A stretch of 64,000 bases of DNA from Deinandra increscens subsp. villosa (Eukaryota > Streptophyta > Magnoliopsida > Asterales > Asteraceae), in contig JBCNJP010000017.1 in NCBI GenBank assembly GCA_039602395.1, forward strand, positions 87,618,182-87,682,181, in the 5' to 3' direction. Below the pieces are notes generated by a model, which had not been told where the DNA came from, ran no database searches, and worked only from the letters and a program-made list of their open reading frames with translations. The translations under genes and the position numbers were made by a program. Positions 48,575 through 60,589 of this stretch are shown here, in pieces; the stretch's first letter is position 1, and every line of letters begins with the position of its first letter.

Positions 48575-49859
48575 TCGCGGGGCCGAGTCTGGCTGACGAC
48601 TCGTAAATAACTTCAGCGCTTGCGGGAGGCAACCCGATTAGGTTTTTAGTTTACTAAGTTCTTTGAGGGTTATTTTGGTAATTTTTTAGCTTAGTTTGAC
48701 TTTTTGCTAGTTAACTTTGACTTTTGCTTGATTTTTAGTTAAATTAGTTACAATTTTGCTTTCTTTTTCTATTTTACGCTTGGTTTTAAGTTTTGCAGGT
48801 TTGGTATAGCATCCGGGACAGAATTCAGATTCATTTGGATGTCTTTTTCATGGAAATGCATGTTAAGTTGAAGATTTTGCAAAACATGGGTATTTTTGGA
48901 ATTTTGGAGATGTTTCGGGTAAGAACGAGCAAAACAGGTTTGTGATATCATGCTTGAGTCCCGAGAAGTCCCAGGTATGTTTTGATGATGATTGATGATG
49001 ATCGGAACTGATGAAAATCGATTCGGGTGAGTTTGGTGCGGTTTTAGAAAACATTATTTTTGCTGGTGCATCAGGTCATGCGGGCCACTTATTTTACATA
49101 CATACACTTCAGATGGCCCGCATGTGATTTAAAATCAAGACCTCCTTTAAAGTTTGCCCCAAATCAATTTAGCCCTAAAAGTTTCTCCCACCTGCGATTT
49201 CCTCTAATTTCTCCCTTCCCTGCCCTCTCCCATCGCCACTCACCCACCACCCAGGTCGCCGCCGGCGACTTCGCCACCAACCGCCTCCGCCTACCTCCCC
49301 GCGCCTCCAGAACCGCCGCTCCTCTTTCTTCCCCTCTCTTCACCGACACCCCCCTCTTCGCCACCCACCTGCCTACCGCCGACCACCCCACCTCCATCTC
49401 CATTCTTCCGCCACTACCCTCCTTTCTCCGGCCGCCACCCGACGCCACTATTCCTCGCCGGACTCAACCACCTCCCGTCACCATCTCTCTCCCGTCCCCA
49501 ACACCCACATCCCTCTGCCTCTCCGGTCCTCTCCACACCTCCCCGCCGCCTCCGCCCTCCTCCTTTCTCCGGCCGCCGCCCGCGCATACCACCACACCCA
49601 CCTGCGACCAGCTCGCCGCCCCTGTTCCTCTGCTCCCTCGTCGGCTAGCCACGTCCATCCCACCGCCGGCGCTTCTAACACCACCCGACACCCGCCGGCT
49701 TTCACACCTGCAGCCATCACCCACCACAGCCACTGTCGCCGCCCTATTTTCTCCGGCCAAGACATCCACCACCATCCACTGTTCCGATTAACGCCATTCA
49801 TCTACAACATCTAGTTTCTGATCATCATCTTTCTGACAATTTTTATTCATCAGTTCAAG
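48575..49859 (+). other. Athila pol-env spacer, possible internal promoter and leader exon
   Basis: It contains the fourth stem-loop (49077-49087 paired with 49114-49124, 11-bp perfect stem), TTTAAA boxes at 49128 and 49144, then a C-rich pyrimidine stretch (49160-49790) translating as a Pro/Ser/Thr-rich frame with no family match. It ends in CAAG|GTATGTG, a good splice donor at 49859/49860. Stem-loop, TATA-like box and pyrimidine-rich leader mirror the LTR layout. Confidence 0.4.
49077..49124 (+). repeat. Internal copy of the Athila LTR stem-loop
   Basis: CATGCGGGCCA pairs with TGGCCCGCATG over 11 bp with a 26-nt loop. The arms match the third LTR hairpin; the loop differs. Confidence 0.8.
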
Positions 49860-51158
49860 GTATGTGTTTTTGAGCTCACATTTGCTAAGATAATGAAATT
49901 CTGAGATTTTTGCTTTGACTGTTCATCGTTTATAAACCACTCTGATGCTTGATTTTGTGATTTTGCCAAACTGTGATGATGTTTAATCTATGAGGCTGCT
50001 GTGTTAATTAGGAATACCTTTTTGATTCATATACTTGTTTAACAGATTGTTCATTATAAGTGTGATCTCGGCAGTTTACTTGTGTTTTTCTTATGAGCAT
50101 CAAGTAGGTTGTGATGATTCAAAAAGTTTGTGATGGCATAGGTGAAAGTTTAGGTTAATTGTGTTTTTATTTTGGTTTGTTGATAGCATTCTTCTTAGGA
50201 TAGCTAGTTTAATTTTGGTTTTTGGTTCGCATTTAGGTATCTTCTTTTTAATCATGCTAGTGTCATGCATTTTTTGTGGTTCAAATTTGGGTTTCGTAGG
50301 TAATTTTGTGTTTTAGTTCTAAGTTTCATCGTTTAGAATTCATTACTTGTTTTAGGTCGTTTAGTGTTCTTAATCTTTTGCTATTCTTAGTTTAGGATCG
50401 TTATCACTCAAAAAAAAAAAAAAAAAATCAAAAATTCAAGAAAAATTAGAAAAATTTGTTTAATTAATTAGGGCTTCTTTGTTTTTTTTAATTCCATGTG
50501 TTTATTTTGGTCGATTAAGTTCATTGCTCGTTTTCGATTTCGTTTCCTTGTTTCGTTACGATTCTTCGTTTCATTTAAATTGTTTTTGTGTATTTCTCGT
50601 TTATTATGGTAATTTAGGTTTTAATTGTTAAAGTTTCAATTCTGGATCCCTTGTTGCATATTTGCTTGATTTCTGTCTGATTGCTTGATTGAAACACTCG
50701 AGGTGAGTGTTGGTTTAGTCCGATTTACAAACGGGTCATGGCCGTTTTTCGAGGGATTTGTGCCGTAATGCGGGCCTTTGGTACTCAATCTCCATTCCAA
50801 TGGTACGTAGAACGGTACAAATTCTCAAGATTGTTTAGAATTCAAGTTTGTGTGACGTTCACTTCATAATTTTAAACAAACGTCCGCACACTGGTTTTCT
50901 AAGCTGTTGTGATCTTTCAGCACGAACCGTTCTCTTCATAATGTACAAATTGGGCGGTTCGTGTAAGGGTTCCATTCGGGTTGGTTGGTTTTGGTCAATG
51001 CAAATTGTTGGTACTCAATTTCCATTCCCACAATTTGCATTCGACCAAATTTCATTGATTTGCCATATTTTTCAGCTATAACCCGTATGAAGCCCGATTT
51101 ACTTATTATTTCTCTTGCTTTTCACCGTTTTAACTCTTATTTGTTGAGAAATGTGCAG
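49860..51158 (+). other. Predicted intron before the Athila env-like ORF
   Basis: Donor GTATGTG at 49860 and acceptor GAAATGTGCAG ending 51158, two bases before the ATG of the env-like ORF at 51161. The interior is T-rich as plant introns are, with an A-run at 50409-50426. It would give a short-leader mRNA for the env-like ORF. Inferred from sequence only. Confidence 0.4.
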
Positions 51159-51160
51159 GT

Positions 51161-52609
51161 ATGGCTAAGGGAGACTCCTCTCAGAATGGAAAAAAGCCCA
51201 GGAAGCGCAAAACTCCGGATGCGGCTGCAAGCCGACCACCACCACCGATGATGGAGCCATTGCCAGTTCCAGGCGAGGCACCCACACCCTCAGCAGCCTA
51301 TATTCCTCTACACGCACACGAGTGGTTGCGTTTCCATCGCGATTCTACGGCATATCAGAGGTTACGCCGTTTGCTTCGTCTTCCGTTCCGTCCGGTGAAG
51401 ACTATTGACTGGCCATTCCTTGGCATAGTGGGATCCACAGAGAGAGCAGAGCAGCTTATTACGGGTGCTTGGAGGGGTATATTTGGCATCGATCGTCCGG
51501 TCTACCGTGAGCTATCATTGGAGTTTTTCTCCACTATCCATTATGAGGGCCTCCCGTCGGACTACTCATACGACCGAGCCATTACATTCCGACTTGGAGG
51601 AGTGGAGAGGCGATTGTCTTTGGCAGAGTTTGCTTGGAGAGTTGGGTTATACACGGAGGCTGAGACGACACTGCCTATCTTCACAGAGGCACGTACAGAT
51701 ATCTCATCCCTCGAGCTATCTTTATGGTGGCCTTCCATTGCTGATGGTGTATTAAAGGAGGGCACGAAGGCCCATTGGATTCGAGACCCATTTCATCGCT
51801 ACCTCCATAGAACCCTCGCGCACACGATTGCGGCGAGGAAAGAGAGCACAGAGAAGGTGACATTTATTGATGCTACATTGCTCCATTCTCTGCTGCAGGG
51901 TATTCCTTTTCAGCTAGCGCACACTCTTGCTGCTTTACTGACCCGACAGCGTTCTTCACGAGGTGGTATCTGCGGTGCTGCTTATGTCACGCGACTAGCC
52001 GAGAGCTTTGGTGTGTTGCCTGATGAGCGTCCAGAGATCCCTGCCGGGCAGGCACTGACACAGGTTGCGGCAGCACAGTCTGCCACATTATCCGCCGTCG
52101 CCATCCGATCGATGAGTATGATTCTCGCACCTCCGGGAGGGCCTATCACCTGGATACCGATGGGAGCCGTTTCTGACCCTCCGGAGGGTGCCGTTGGTGG
52201 TTCGGGCGACGAGCAGCCCGCACCAGATGATGATGACGCGCATGTACAGGATGGGCCTTTCCAGTTCCCAGTCCGCCCGCCACCTCCCCCGATTGTTGTT
52301 CAGAGACCACCCGGACAGCAGATTTCTGTTCGGGCTGCATTGGCGAGATATCAGGCTGATCAGAGGCCAGCGGGTCCAGTCCCTCGTCCTCGTCCTCCAT
52401 CCACTCAGGCCCAGCTTCATCAGTTAGTTCAGCTCGTTCAGGCTCAGTCACAGACCATTGATGCGATGGGCGCTCAGATAGCCCAACTGACTCCACTAGT
52501 ACCAGCCATGACTTGGATGACACAGGTGCTTACACAGATTGCCTCCAGAGATCCAGAGATCCAGTTGCCTCCGTTTCCAGGTGTTCCACCAGCCGACCAG
52601 CAGCCGTGA
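51161..52609 (+). CDS. Athila env-like ORF (ATHILA ORF-1 type)
   Basis: 482 codons without a break. A basic N-terminus (KKPRKRKTPD, nuclear-signal-like), a globular region with FFSTIHYEGLPSDYSYDRAI and FRLGGVERRLSLAEFAWRVGLY (residues about 128-170) typical of the Athila ORF placed after pol (Pfam PF03078), a Pro-rich linker (about 365-425) and a C-terminal Gln-rich coiled-coil-like segment. I see no convincing signal peptide or transmembrane helix, so the env label is positional only. Preceded by a splice acceptor. It is the only fully open frame of the element, while gag-pol is damaged. Confidence 0.85.
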   Translation: MAKGDSSQNGKKPRKRKTPDAAASRPPPPMMEPLPVPGEAPTPSAAYIPLHAHEWLRFHRDSTAYQRLRRLLRLPFRPVKTIDWPFLGIVGSTERAEQLITGAWRGIFGIDRPVYRELSLEFFSTIHYEGLPSDYSYDRAITFRLGGVERRLSLAEFAWRVGLYTEAETTLPIFTEARTDISSLELSLWWPSIADGVLKEGTKAHWIRDPFHRYLHRTLAHTIAARKESTEKVTFIDATLLHSLLQGIPFQLAHTLAALLTRQRSSRGGICGAAYVTRLAESFGVLPDERPEIPAGQALTQVAAAQSATLSAVAIRSMSMILAPPGGPITWIPMGAVSDPPEGAVGGSGDEQPAPDDDDAHVQDGPFQFPVRPPPPPIVVQRPPGQQISVRAALARYQADQRPAGPVPRPRPPSTQAQLHQLVQLVQAQSQTIDAMGAQIAQLTPLVPAMTWMTQVLTQIASRDPEIQLPPFPGVPPADQQP

Positions 52610-54092
52610 TGATTTGGTTGTACCCTTTCCGAGTTGTATTCTTATTTTGCTATATTATGTCAACTTTGATTTACAAACTCGGGTATTTTTTGTATATGGG
52701 TTGGGCGTACATTGTGGTTGACTCTATGATCTTATTATCTATATTTGTTGGTTGATGTCTTTGCCATGTTTTTGCTTGATAGTGACATGATGAGGCAGTT
52801 CTGGCACCTGTTTGTCGAGAGCTGTTTCTCTACATTCTTGGCTTTGGAGCATTCGAGACCCATTTCTGGCACTTACGGTCGAGATTTGTGGTTCTTGCCG
52901 ATTCAGCTATGTTTGGCCCCTCGCGACTCATTCTCGCAGTTCTGGCATTCGTCGAGAGCTGCATATCTTTGATCAGGGGAGTTTTCAGTTTCCTTCACCC
53001 TTGTTCTTATTTATGTCATTCACGTACATTCGGGACGATGTACGATTCAAGTGTGGGGAGGGAAACGGCTGAAGAAAACATGAAAATTGTTTAATTTGCG
53101 CTTAAATTTCAAAAAATTTCAAAAAAATGCCTTTAAATTGTCTGCAACAAAATGAGAAATGATAGGTAAAACCGGAGTTTTGATTCTTTTTTGTAAATAA
53201 ATAATAAATAAAGTTGAAAGCGTGCCTAATTTGTGATGTGCTGGTAGGCCCAGCTGATTTCTAAAAGCTTAAAAATCCTGATTTCGCTACTTAAATAAAC
53301 TTAATTAAATAAATATTGTGGGTTCCCGCCTTTAGTGTAGTAGCAAAGCCGAAACTGTTGAATAAGCTGATAGGTACCGCAATTGAATAAAATGTTTATG
53401 ATTTGGAGATAACCCGGCACACTATGATCTTTTTATGAAAATAAATCCGAGAAATAGTGGCGCCCCATCCATCCATCCATCTTGAGCTTGTTTTGAATTT
53501 TATTTATGCAAAAAAAATAAAATAAAAAAAAAATCGAATAAAGTGCGCAAAATCCGCTGATCCTACGTTCTACCTCTAGGGATAGGGACTCCGGAGATGA
53601 TCTATTGGGGTGATGTGGTTTTGTGTGCGAGGGTCAAAGCCTGCTTACTACCTCTCGGGATAGGGACTCAGGAGATGTAATGTCAGGTGGAGACTCGCCC
53701 TAGTTTTAGGATCAAATAAATAAATTCAATTCAAGCTCACCCATCATTCCATCCATTCACTTTCCACAATCTCCAAATCATAAATATTGTATTCAATTGC
53801 GGTGGGAAAATCCCTAATCCAGTTTGACCCGTGCTGATTCGTGCTTTGAGACGGGATTAGGCCTAGTTGCGAAACTGTAAGTGTGGGACCCATAATTGGT
53901 AAATATTCTGAATAAAGCATGTTCAGGGGCTTTGGTTTTCGGCGGTTGGGTTTAGTCGGACCGAAATACCGGTAAATCGCTTTTAGCGCGTGAGTATCTA
54001 GTTTAGAATAAATTAGAAGGTCGATTCTCCGGTTATGATCTCATTGCGGACTTTTTCAGGGGCGAAAAAGGTTCAAGTGTGGGGATATTTGA
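52610..54092 (+). other. Athila 3' spacer and polypurine tract
   Basis: About 1.48 kb without a coding frame. Two related words, ACCTCTAGGGATAGGGACTC and ACCTCTCGGGATAGGGACTC, occur near 53571 and 53650. The polypurine tract at 54075-54084 precedes LTR start TGCATAGC. Confidence 0.7.
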
Positions 54093-55915
54093 TGCATAGC
54101 ATCTTGTTTATTAATTTTGATGAATAAATCCCTCATTTTGATTATATTTTGGTTATGTTTTGGTTGGATTCGATGCTTAATTGTTATATATGTGGATTTA
54201 AGGTGTTGGCTGGGGTCGTGTGGTCATTTTGGATGGAAGCGAGGCACTTTGGAGTTGGATTGGCATCCGGAGGTGAAGATAGAAGAAAATAGAGATTTTT
54301 GTGATTCTGATGGACATGCGGGCCATCTGCCCAATTCTTATGTTCTTCAGATGGGCTGCATGGTTTGGTCAAAGCTGCAGTCAACAGGGCCATGCAGGCA
54401 GCATGCCTGCTACACAGACACTCAGATGGCCTGCATGCTGGCTGGGCGGATTTTTCAGGAACACCTTATGCGGGCCACTTGTGCCATTTATTCACACCCA
54501 GATGGCCCGCATCGATCATCAGACGTGAAAAACCCTTGAAAACCCTTATAAAAAGATTGGAGGCCGTTTTTCTCCACACACTCTCCCCCATTTCGACTAG
54601 TTTACATAATTTTAGGGTTTTGAGATCGATTTTGGAGATATCAAGGCCAAAGGAGCAAGGATTTTGGGAGTAAAAGCTTGGAAAAGTGAAGATTTCGGTT
54701 TGGGTTTCATCATTCTTCCTTGATTTCTTCCTAGATCTTGTTTTTATTGACATGTTTACATCAGATCTGAGTTGCTTCATGTTTAGATTCATGATGTTAG
54801 GCTAGATTTCCTTTTATCACTTGGATTTGATGATTTTAAGCATGTTTTGACTTTTCGGTTTGACTTTTCATTATGACTTGATGAAATTGCCTATTAATTC
54901 TGAATTGGATGCTTTGAATGATCATATATGCATTGTTAGCTTCTATTTGAATCATATGATGTGGGTAATTTGATGTGGTTTGAAGAACTTCAACCAACTT
55001 GTTAAATTCCTCATTGTTAATCTTAGACTTTTATAGTTTTAGGTTAATGCATGATCCGATGACCATCTACATGATTGTATGATTTAGATTTAGGGCTGAT
55101 CTTGTATATATTTGTGTTGAAATTGAGTTGACCGACTCGTTTTGCACATTAGGTGGTTGCTAGACATTGATTGGTTGGTTAGAATGCTTATGACCGTAAG
55201 GTTTTGACTTGTCATTTCGTATTTAGCATTGCCTAAGTTCTTAGGGTCTTGATTCAGATTTATTCACGCTATAGGGCCTACTTAGGAAGACCTTCCTTGT
55301 GTGATCCTTGTTTCGTGTGTGTTTGGTTAGCTTTGACCGAAGCAACTAGGCAATTAGGCGGTTTCATTCAGTTTTCTACCTGGACTTTTATTTGGGATTG
55401 CCTTGGTAACTAGGATGTGTCTATAGTCTAGGTTGCCTTGGTAGTTATCATTTGCAGGGTAGTTGTCATTTTGATTAGTCAGATTGGAGGTCAAATTCAT
55501 GCTTAGAGGATTCTTATCCGAGTGATATCTGTCTCATTACTGATTTTCATTCCTAGATTCGGTTGCTTTGATCTTTAGTTGTTTCTAGTTACTTGCTATT
55601 CTGTTTCTTTGTTTTTCTGAAATTCAAAATATTTTTAGGTTAAATATTAGCAAAGTTCGCATATCGAGAGTCTGCATTGCGTCCTTGGATTTGACATCCG
55701 GGTATTTACCGATACTATTCTGCATACGATGGGTACACTGCCCTACGCGTGTGTTTAGTCACTCGGGATTTCCCCTTTTTGACTTGACCGATTTTTGATA
55801 GACACTTCAGCACACGTCAATGTGTGTTGTAACTTGTGTTGTATCTGATTGCACTTTCAAACACTTGATGTTAGTTGAGGTAGAGAGTGCATGGGTGGAT
55901 CAGGACTCGTCAACA
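54093..55915 (+). repeat. Athila right LTR
   Basis: 1823 bp, TGCATAGC...CGTCAACA. TATAAAAA at 54547-54554, stem-loops at 54315-54362, 54391-54437 and 54468-54512. A few substitutions from the left LTR near its start. Confidence 0.9.
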
Positions 55916-58035
55916 GAACCACTTGAAAAATATTCTTCATTAACTCCCCTTTCACCATGCTTGTGAGTCAATACTTTAACTGCAATTCCAGAAGACATGG
56001 GAAATGCGGTTTTCCTTTTTCAATCCAACATAAGTTATTCTTGGATAAAAATTTCCTTCGGATAAATAAGATGGTTTGAAAATTTGTTTTTGAAAATTTC
56101 AGTATTTTGTGCCGATCAGATTGAAAAGAAAGCAGAAATAAAATCATTTTGGCTTTTAAAAAGATTATGCTAAAACATATCTAAAATCTTTTTCAATTTT
56201 CTAAACTTTATATTAAAACACACCTAAAATCTTTTTTAGTTTTCTAAAAGAAAAGCAAAATATAATACTGAGTTAAACTCAATTTTTTATTTTGGTGAGA
56301 AAAATCACAATGTGAGATCATCAGTCATAACGCATCTAGCACATTCCAATTTCGACATTAATGAGCTTGCAAGCCAAGATGATCGCAAATACAACATTTA
56401 TGTTTATTTCAGAATGAACCAATCATATACATCGTTTTCAGATATGATTAAGGTAATATTATCATGCACTCACAACCCGGCTCCCACTCTATTAGATATA
56501 CCGGTAAGTAGGGTGTTAAAAACCGGAAGCCCGGAATTCGGGTATCCAAAAATTTCGGATATTAGTTTTCGCTGTCCAAGTCCAAGTCCAAAATTTCGGA
56601 CTGGACTCGGATAGTTATAACGGATATCCGAAAATCCTGTTTTGTTTAAAAAACCACAATTTAACCAATAAAAACGACAAAACAAATAAATCCAACATGA
56701 AAATAACGATTAACCAAGCAAAAAATTTTGTGAATCTTTAGGGAGATCAAGAAATAGTGTTGATGACGGTTGTTTGATTCATGTAACTGTGTATCTGATC
56801 ATCTTAAAACAGATAAGCACAACACAAATGGATCCATTTATAAAGGTTAAAATAAGCACCTACGAAGAAAACAACAACAAAACGAAAAAACCATGGCAGT
56901 CATGAATTGAATAGTGGTTAATCTGATCTGATCTCAAATTTAGAGATGTAATAAGCAAGTTAGTAACATGTCAAAATTTATAAGTATGCAGCGACTTTGG
57001 CAATAGAAGTAGCTGAACATAGGTGCAATTCTTATAGTTAGTTTTAGTCTCACAAAATCAAAACTCATTGGATTCCAAGGACTTACGTGATCGTGTATCC
57101 TATCTATAAATTTAAACGAAATATATGATGTGTGAACTGTGAACATTAAAACCTATCTATAAATCATTACTTCTTACAAATCAATGTCTAGATTTTGGAT
57201 TCAGAAATCACAAACCTTGAAGATAAAGTGCTTAAACGTGAAACTGAGAAGCGTGGACGAAGGAGCGCTGCGACCTGCGACTTGTGCCGGACGAAGGAGC
57301 GCCCCCGCTGAGATGTGGAGACGATGGATGTAGCAACCCTAAAATTTTTCTATTCCTTCCACAGAAAACGTATCAACTTAAGGCAATTTTCGGGACGAAA
57401 ATTCCTTAACAAGGGGATGATGTGACAACCGGCAATTTCCCAGGTTAACCCCGTTAATAATTTGTGTTATATTTCGATAACGTCCGTTACCTCGGTTAAC
57501 TAGAATAGTTACACGAGCATTGCACATGAGTCTAGACGTCGGTTAATTTACTTGAATAATTATATAATTTATAATTTTGGACAAATTATATTTTATGAGT
57601 TCACGAAAAACGTTTGTCATTTTATGTGGCAATTATATTTAATTATTTTTACGTGTTATATATGTATATATATACGCATGTCGTTTTATGATTTTATGTG
57701 ACGATGTGTCACGTAATCATACGGAACGTTCCTATAATTTTATAGGAATTCGAAAACGTATAGTTATGGATTTATAACTATGATTTTATGTGAATCACTA
57801 TTATAAATTTTAAGGTTATTTCCTGTTAACCCCGTTACGGCTAACTAACAACCTTTAACCTCGAGGGGCCATTTTGGAAATTTTCCTAAACCATCTTTTA
57901 GCCAACTAAACTCATGGGGACCAAATTTGTAATATTCGAAACATGCTATTCTTTTTGTATTTAATGGAGGGACTGCATTTGACAAATGCCCAAACTCATT
58001 TTTGAAGACCATTAATGTCGGTGACGGTCCCTTTT
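55916..58035. repeat. Source copy of the duplicated flank
   Basis: It continues the 54093 repeat through copia tail (55916-56508), hAT left end (56509-57328) and Tekay-like LTR (57329 on). Here the LTR is not cut and continues to 60341, so this copy is the original. Differences from the left copy include an extra AAGTCC near 56580 and two bases missing near 56320. Confidence 0.85.
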
Positions 58036-58580
58036 CGGTAACCGTCGGCTCCGATCATTGCGAATTAAAGGTCTCGCCGGTTACAACCTTCGAACGGTCG
58101 AACGACAACCTTGAACCAGCTAGCCATCTTTATTCAATCATTCTGGTGCACTCCAATCATCCCTCTCGTCCCTCTCGTAAGACCACCGTGAAACACCCGT
58201 AAAATCATTGAAGAAAACTTTCCGGCGAACTCGAGGATTCCGGCCGAATCCCCACCGAAACGACCACCTTTGGCTACCCCTTTGGTCGCAAGTACATTAG
58301 AAACCCGTGGAGCATCATCGTTCGTCCCGATATCGAGTTCAAGTTTGAAGCGGGTTCGAGTTTTGGTTTTGTTTCGTCTTCAAAAACGCACCTAAATTCA
58401 TCTCCGACTCGAGGTAACCCTTTCCCTAACCTAGTCGCACACTTGTATTTGTTTTTTTTTCTAGTTTCGCGATTTACCCGGTGACCGGAATATAACTCCG
58501 GCCACCGGAGATTTGGGAAAGAAACTGGGTCAGGCTGGACAAGGGATATTAAATTTGGTTTCGGAGTCATGTTGTGTTCA

Positions 58581-58650
58581 GGTCGGTTGGCGGAGTGGCT
58601 AGGGCTCTTGCCCACTTTGAAAGAGGCCCGGTTTCGAAACCCGCCTCTTA
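58581..58650 (+). ncRNA. tRNA-like module 1 (Pol III box A/B) in the Tekay-like LTR
   Basis: Box A TGGCGGAGTGGC (58588-58599) and box B-like GGTTTCGAAACC (58630-58641, one extra T) are 42 nt apart start to start, as in tRNAs. CTCTT/AAGAG could form an anticodon-arm-like stem. No acceptor stem closes, so it is not a functional tRNA gene; more likely tRNA- or SINE-derived. Confidence 0.4.
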
Positions 58651-58749
58651 CCAGTTTGCTGTTTTATTTTTTTTCTTTTACACGCAATCCTTTGAACCAA
58701 CCCCGTTTTGTCTTGCTAAAAGCTTTCTGATCGGGATTTTAACCAAAAG

Positions 58750-58822
58750 AGCTCGCTGGCCTAGTGGTTGCAGCCATATCCTGTGAGCCAGAGGTCGCAG
58801 GTTCAAACCTGTTGACCCCCGG
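58750..58822 (+). ncRNA. tRNA-like module 2 (Pol III box A/B) in the Tekay-like LTR
   Basis: Box A TGGCCTAGTGGT (58757-58768) and a perfect box B GGTTCAAACC (58800-58809), 43 nt apart. The T-arm GCAGG/CCTGT pairs. No acceptor stem. It resembles a tRNA-derived SINE head. Confidence 0.45.
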
Positions 58823-60589
58823 TCATTTATTTATTTATCTATTATTTTTACCATTGCTGTTTTATTTTTATACTCTTCGCTATTGATAGTTTCACCCTAA
58901 AAAGCATTACCGATCATTTCCTTTGTGATCTTGGGCCCGTAGAGAACACTCGTAAACCTCGGTGCTTTCCTTTTCTCTTGTCATGTTATATAATTTGGTT
59001 ATTATATATATAATGTTGATTATTTGATAACAAAATCATAACGAAAACCTATTTGAGAAAATATAAAGATAAACGTATTTGGAAATATAAAATGAACGTT
59101 TTATCAACCCTTATAATTATAAAAAAAATAAGTATACGAATATTATTTGGGCGTATTTCGTGATGTAAACATTTCTTGTGTTCAGATTTATTTACAAATA
59201 TATAAACACATATTTATATATCTATAAATATAACCACCTATACACATAAAACATGCATTTCAACTATTCGGGTTTGTAAAACATGATATTTATCTTTTAT
59301 CCGCAGTTTTGATTGTCTTTTGTGATTTCGGTTAAACGTCGTTACCAACTCGATTTGAATAAACGATTTTTATCACCTATGGATATTTATCACCTACGTC
59401 ACATATGGACTTATTTACTTGTCAAATGAACCGTCGACTAGGCTATGTTACTCATGTGCGGACACACACTTACGTATATACATTCAATAGGTGCTCGGTA
59501 GTTACGCAAGACAAGAAGTCTTACTAAATTGTAGCAGCGCACCCTAAGGTGAGTTTCACAACCTTTATGTTACGTCCGGTTTTGGACGATAACACACGCA
59601 AACACGTTACACCCGGGTTGGGGTGATAACACGACAACGTCTATGTATGATTAAAGTAGAAATCCAACATATCGTTTATAGCGAGGGGATATTGGGTAGT
59701 ACTACTAGGGTCTGACAAACCCCACTCAGCGGGCACGAGATGCACCACCCGACTGGCGGTCGGACTGAGGACAATGTCAGCCTAAACTTACCGTGATCGA
59801 GTAGACACGGGGAAGGCAAACCACGTAAGGAATTATTTCTACAACTAATTGGTCAGCTTCGGTTGCGAACGTTTTAATGACATGAACTTAGGCTCGCTAC
59901 CTACGATATGGATTGTATCGTTAATATACATGCTTATGTACGAATAAAAACTGTTGTATTCGTACTGCATAACTATACTAGTTATATTTATGTGCTTATG
60001 TGAACTCACCAACATTAGTTGACACTTGCTCTTATGCATGCTTTGTAGGACGCTAGGAGAATCGGATTTTTGGGCACGTACGCTGGTTAAACTTTATTTT
60101 TGGGAACTTGCTCTTAAAACCTTTATCTTAAACTTTATTTACTTATCGGGCGCTTGTTTTGCGCAACATAACTTTTATAAGCTTCCGCTAAACTTAAACT
60201 CTGGTTTTGATATTTCCCGTTTGGAAATATATCTGCATTTTGAACCCTTAACTTATATTTAATGTAACTAATGACTCGGGTCCTGGTCTGGTTCACACCC
60301 CACACGGTAAAACTCCGTTAGTGGAAATTGGGGGTGTGACAATGGAGGTGGAGACGTGAAACTGAGAAAGTGAGAAGCGTGGAGGGAGGCGGAAGCGTGG
60401 AACCCTAAATGACTAAATCCCTAATTCATTAATTTCTTATTTCCTTAATATAAAATATATTTTAATTTATTTAATTTTTTTGGATATCGGGTATCCGAAA
60501 CTTCCGAAAATTTTATAAATTTTTGTCTAAGTCCGAATTTTTGGATATCCGAAATCCGAATATCCGAAATTTTCGGATAATTTGGATAC

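Larger units (their letters stand above)
43384..54092 (+). mobile_element. Athila internal region
   Basis: Ty3/gypsy Athila-lineage internal DNA: leader, gag-pol (43574-48574), a 2.6-kb spacer, an env-like ORF (51161-52609), a 3' spacer and the polypurine tract (AAGTGTGGGG, 54075-54084). The tRNA primer site is missing at the left junction. Order and the PF03078-type ORF are characteristic of Athila. Confidence 0.88.
57329..60341 (+). mobile_element. Tekay-like LTR with residual internal end, TSD ATGGA
   Basis: TSD ATGGA at 57324-57328 and 60342-60346. The first about 92 bp (TGTAGCAACCC...) look like an LTR start fused to the 3' internal end with polypurine tract AAGGGGATGA (57411-57420). 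A full LTR, TGTGACAACC...GGGTGTGACA, follows (57421-60341, 2921 bp). An internal deletion therefore removed nearly everything between the LTRs. The LTR carries two tRNA-like modules. Confidence 0.7.

Noticed and set aside
49060..49791. Pro/Ser/Thr-rich reading frame as a protein gene
   Set aside because: It reads like a C/T-rich leader; it lies between Athila pol and the predicted splice donor and shows no domain.
39442..55920. AAACT and GAACC as the Athila TSD
   Set aside because: The two 5-bp flanks do not match, so no TSD is claimed for Athila.
58581..58822. Functional tRNA genes
   Set aside because: Box A and B are present but no acceptor stem or normal anticodon loop forms.
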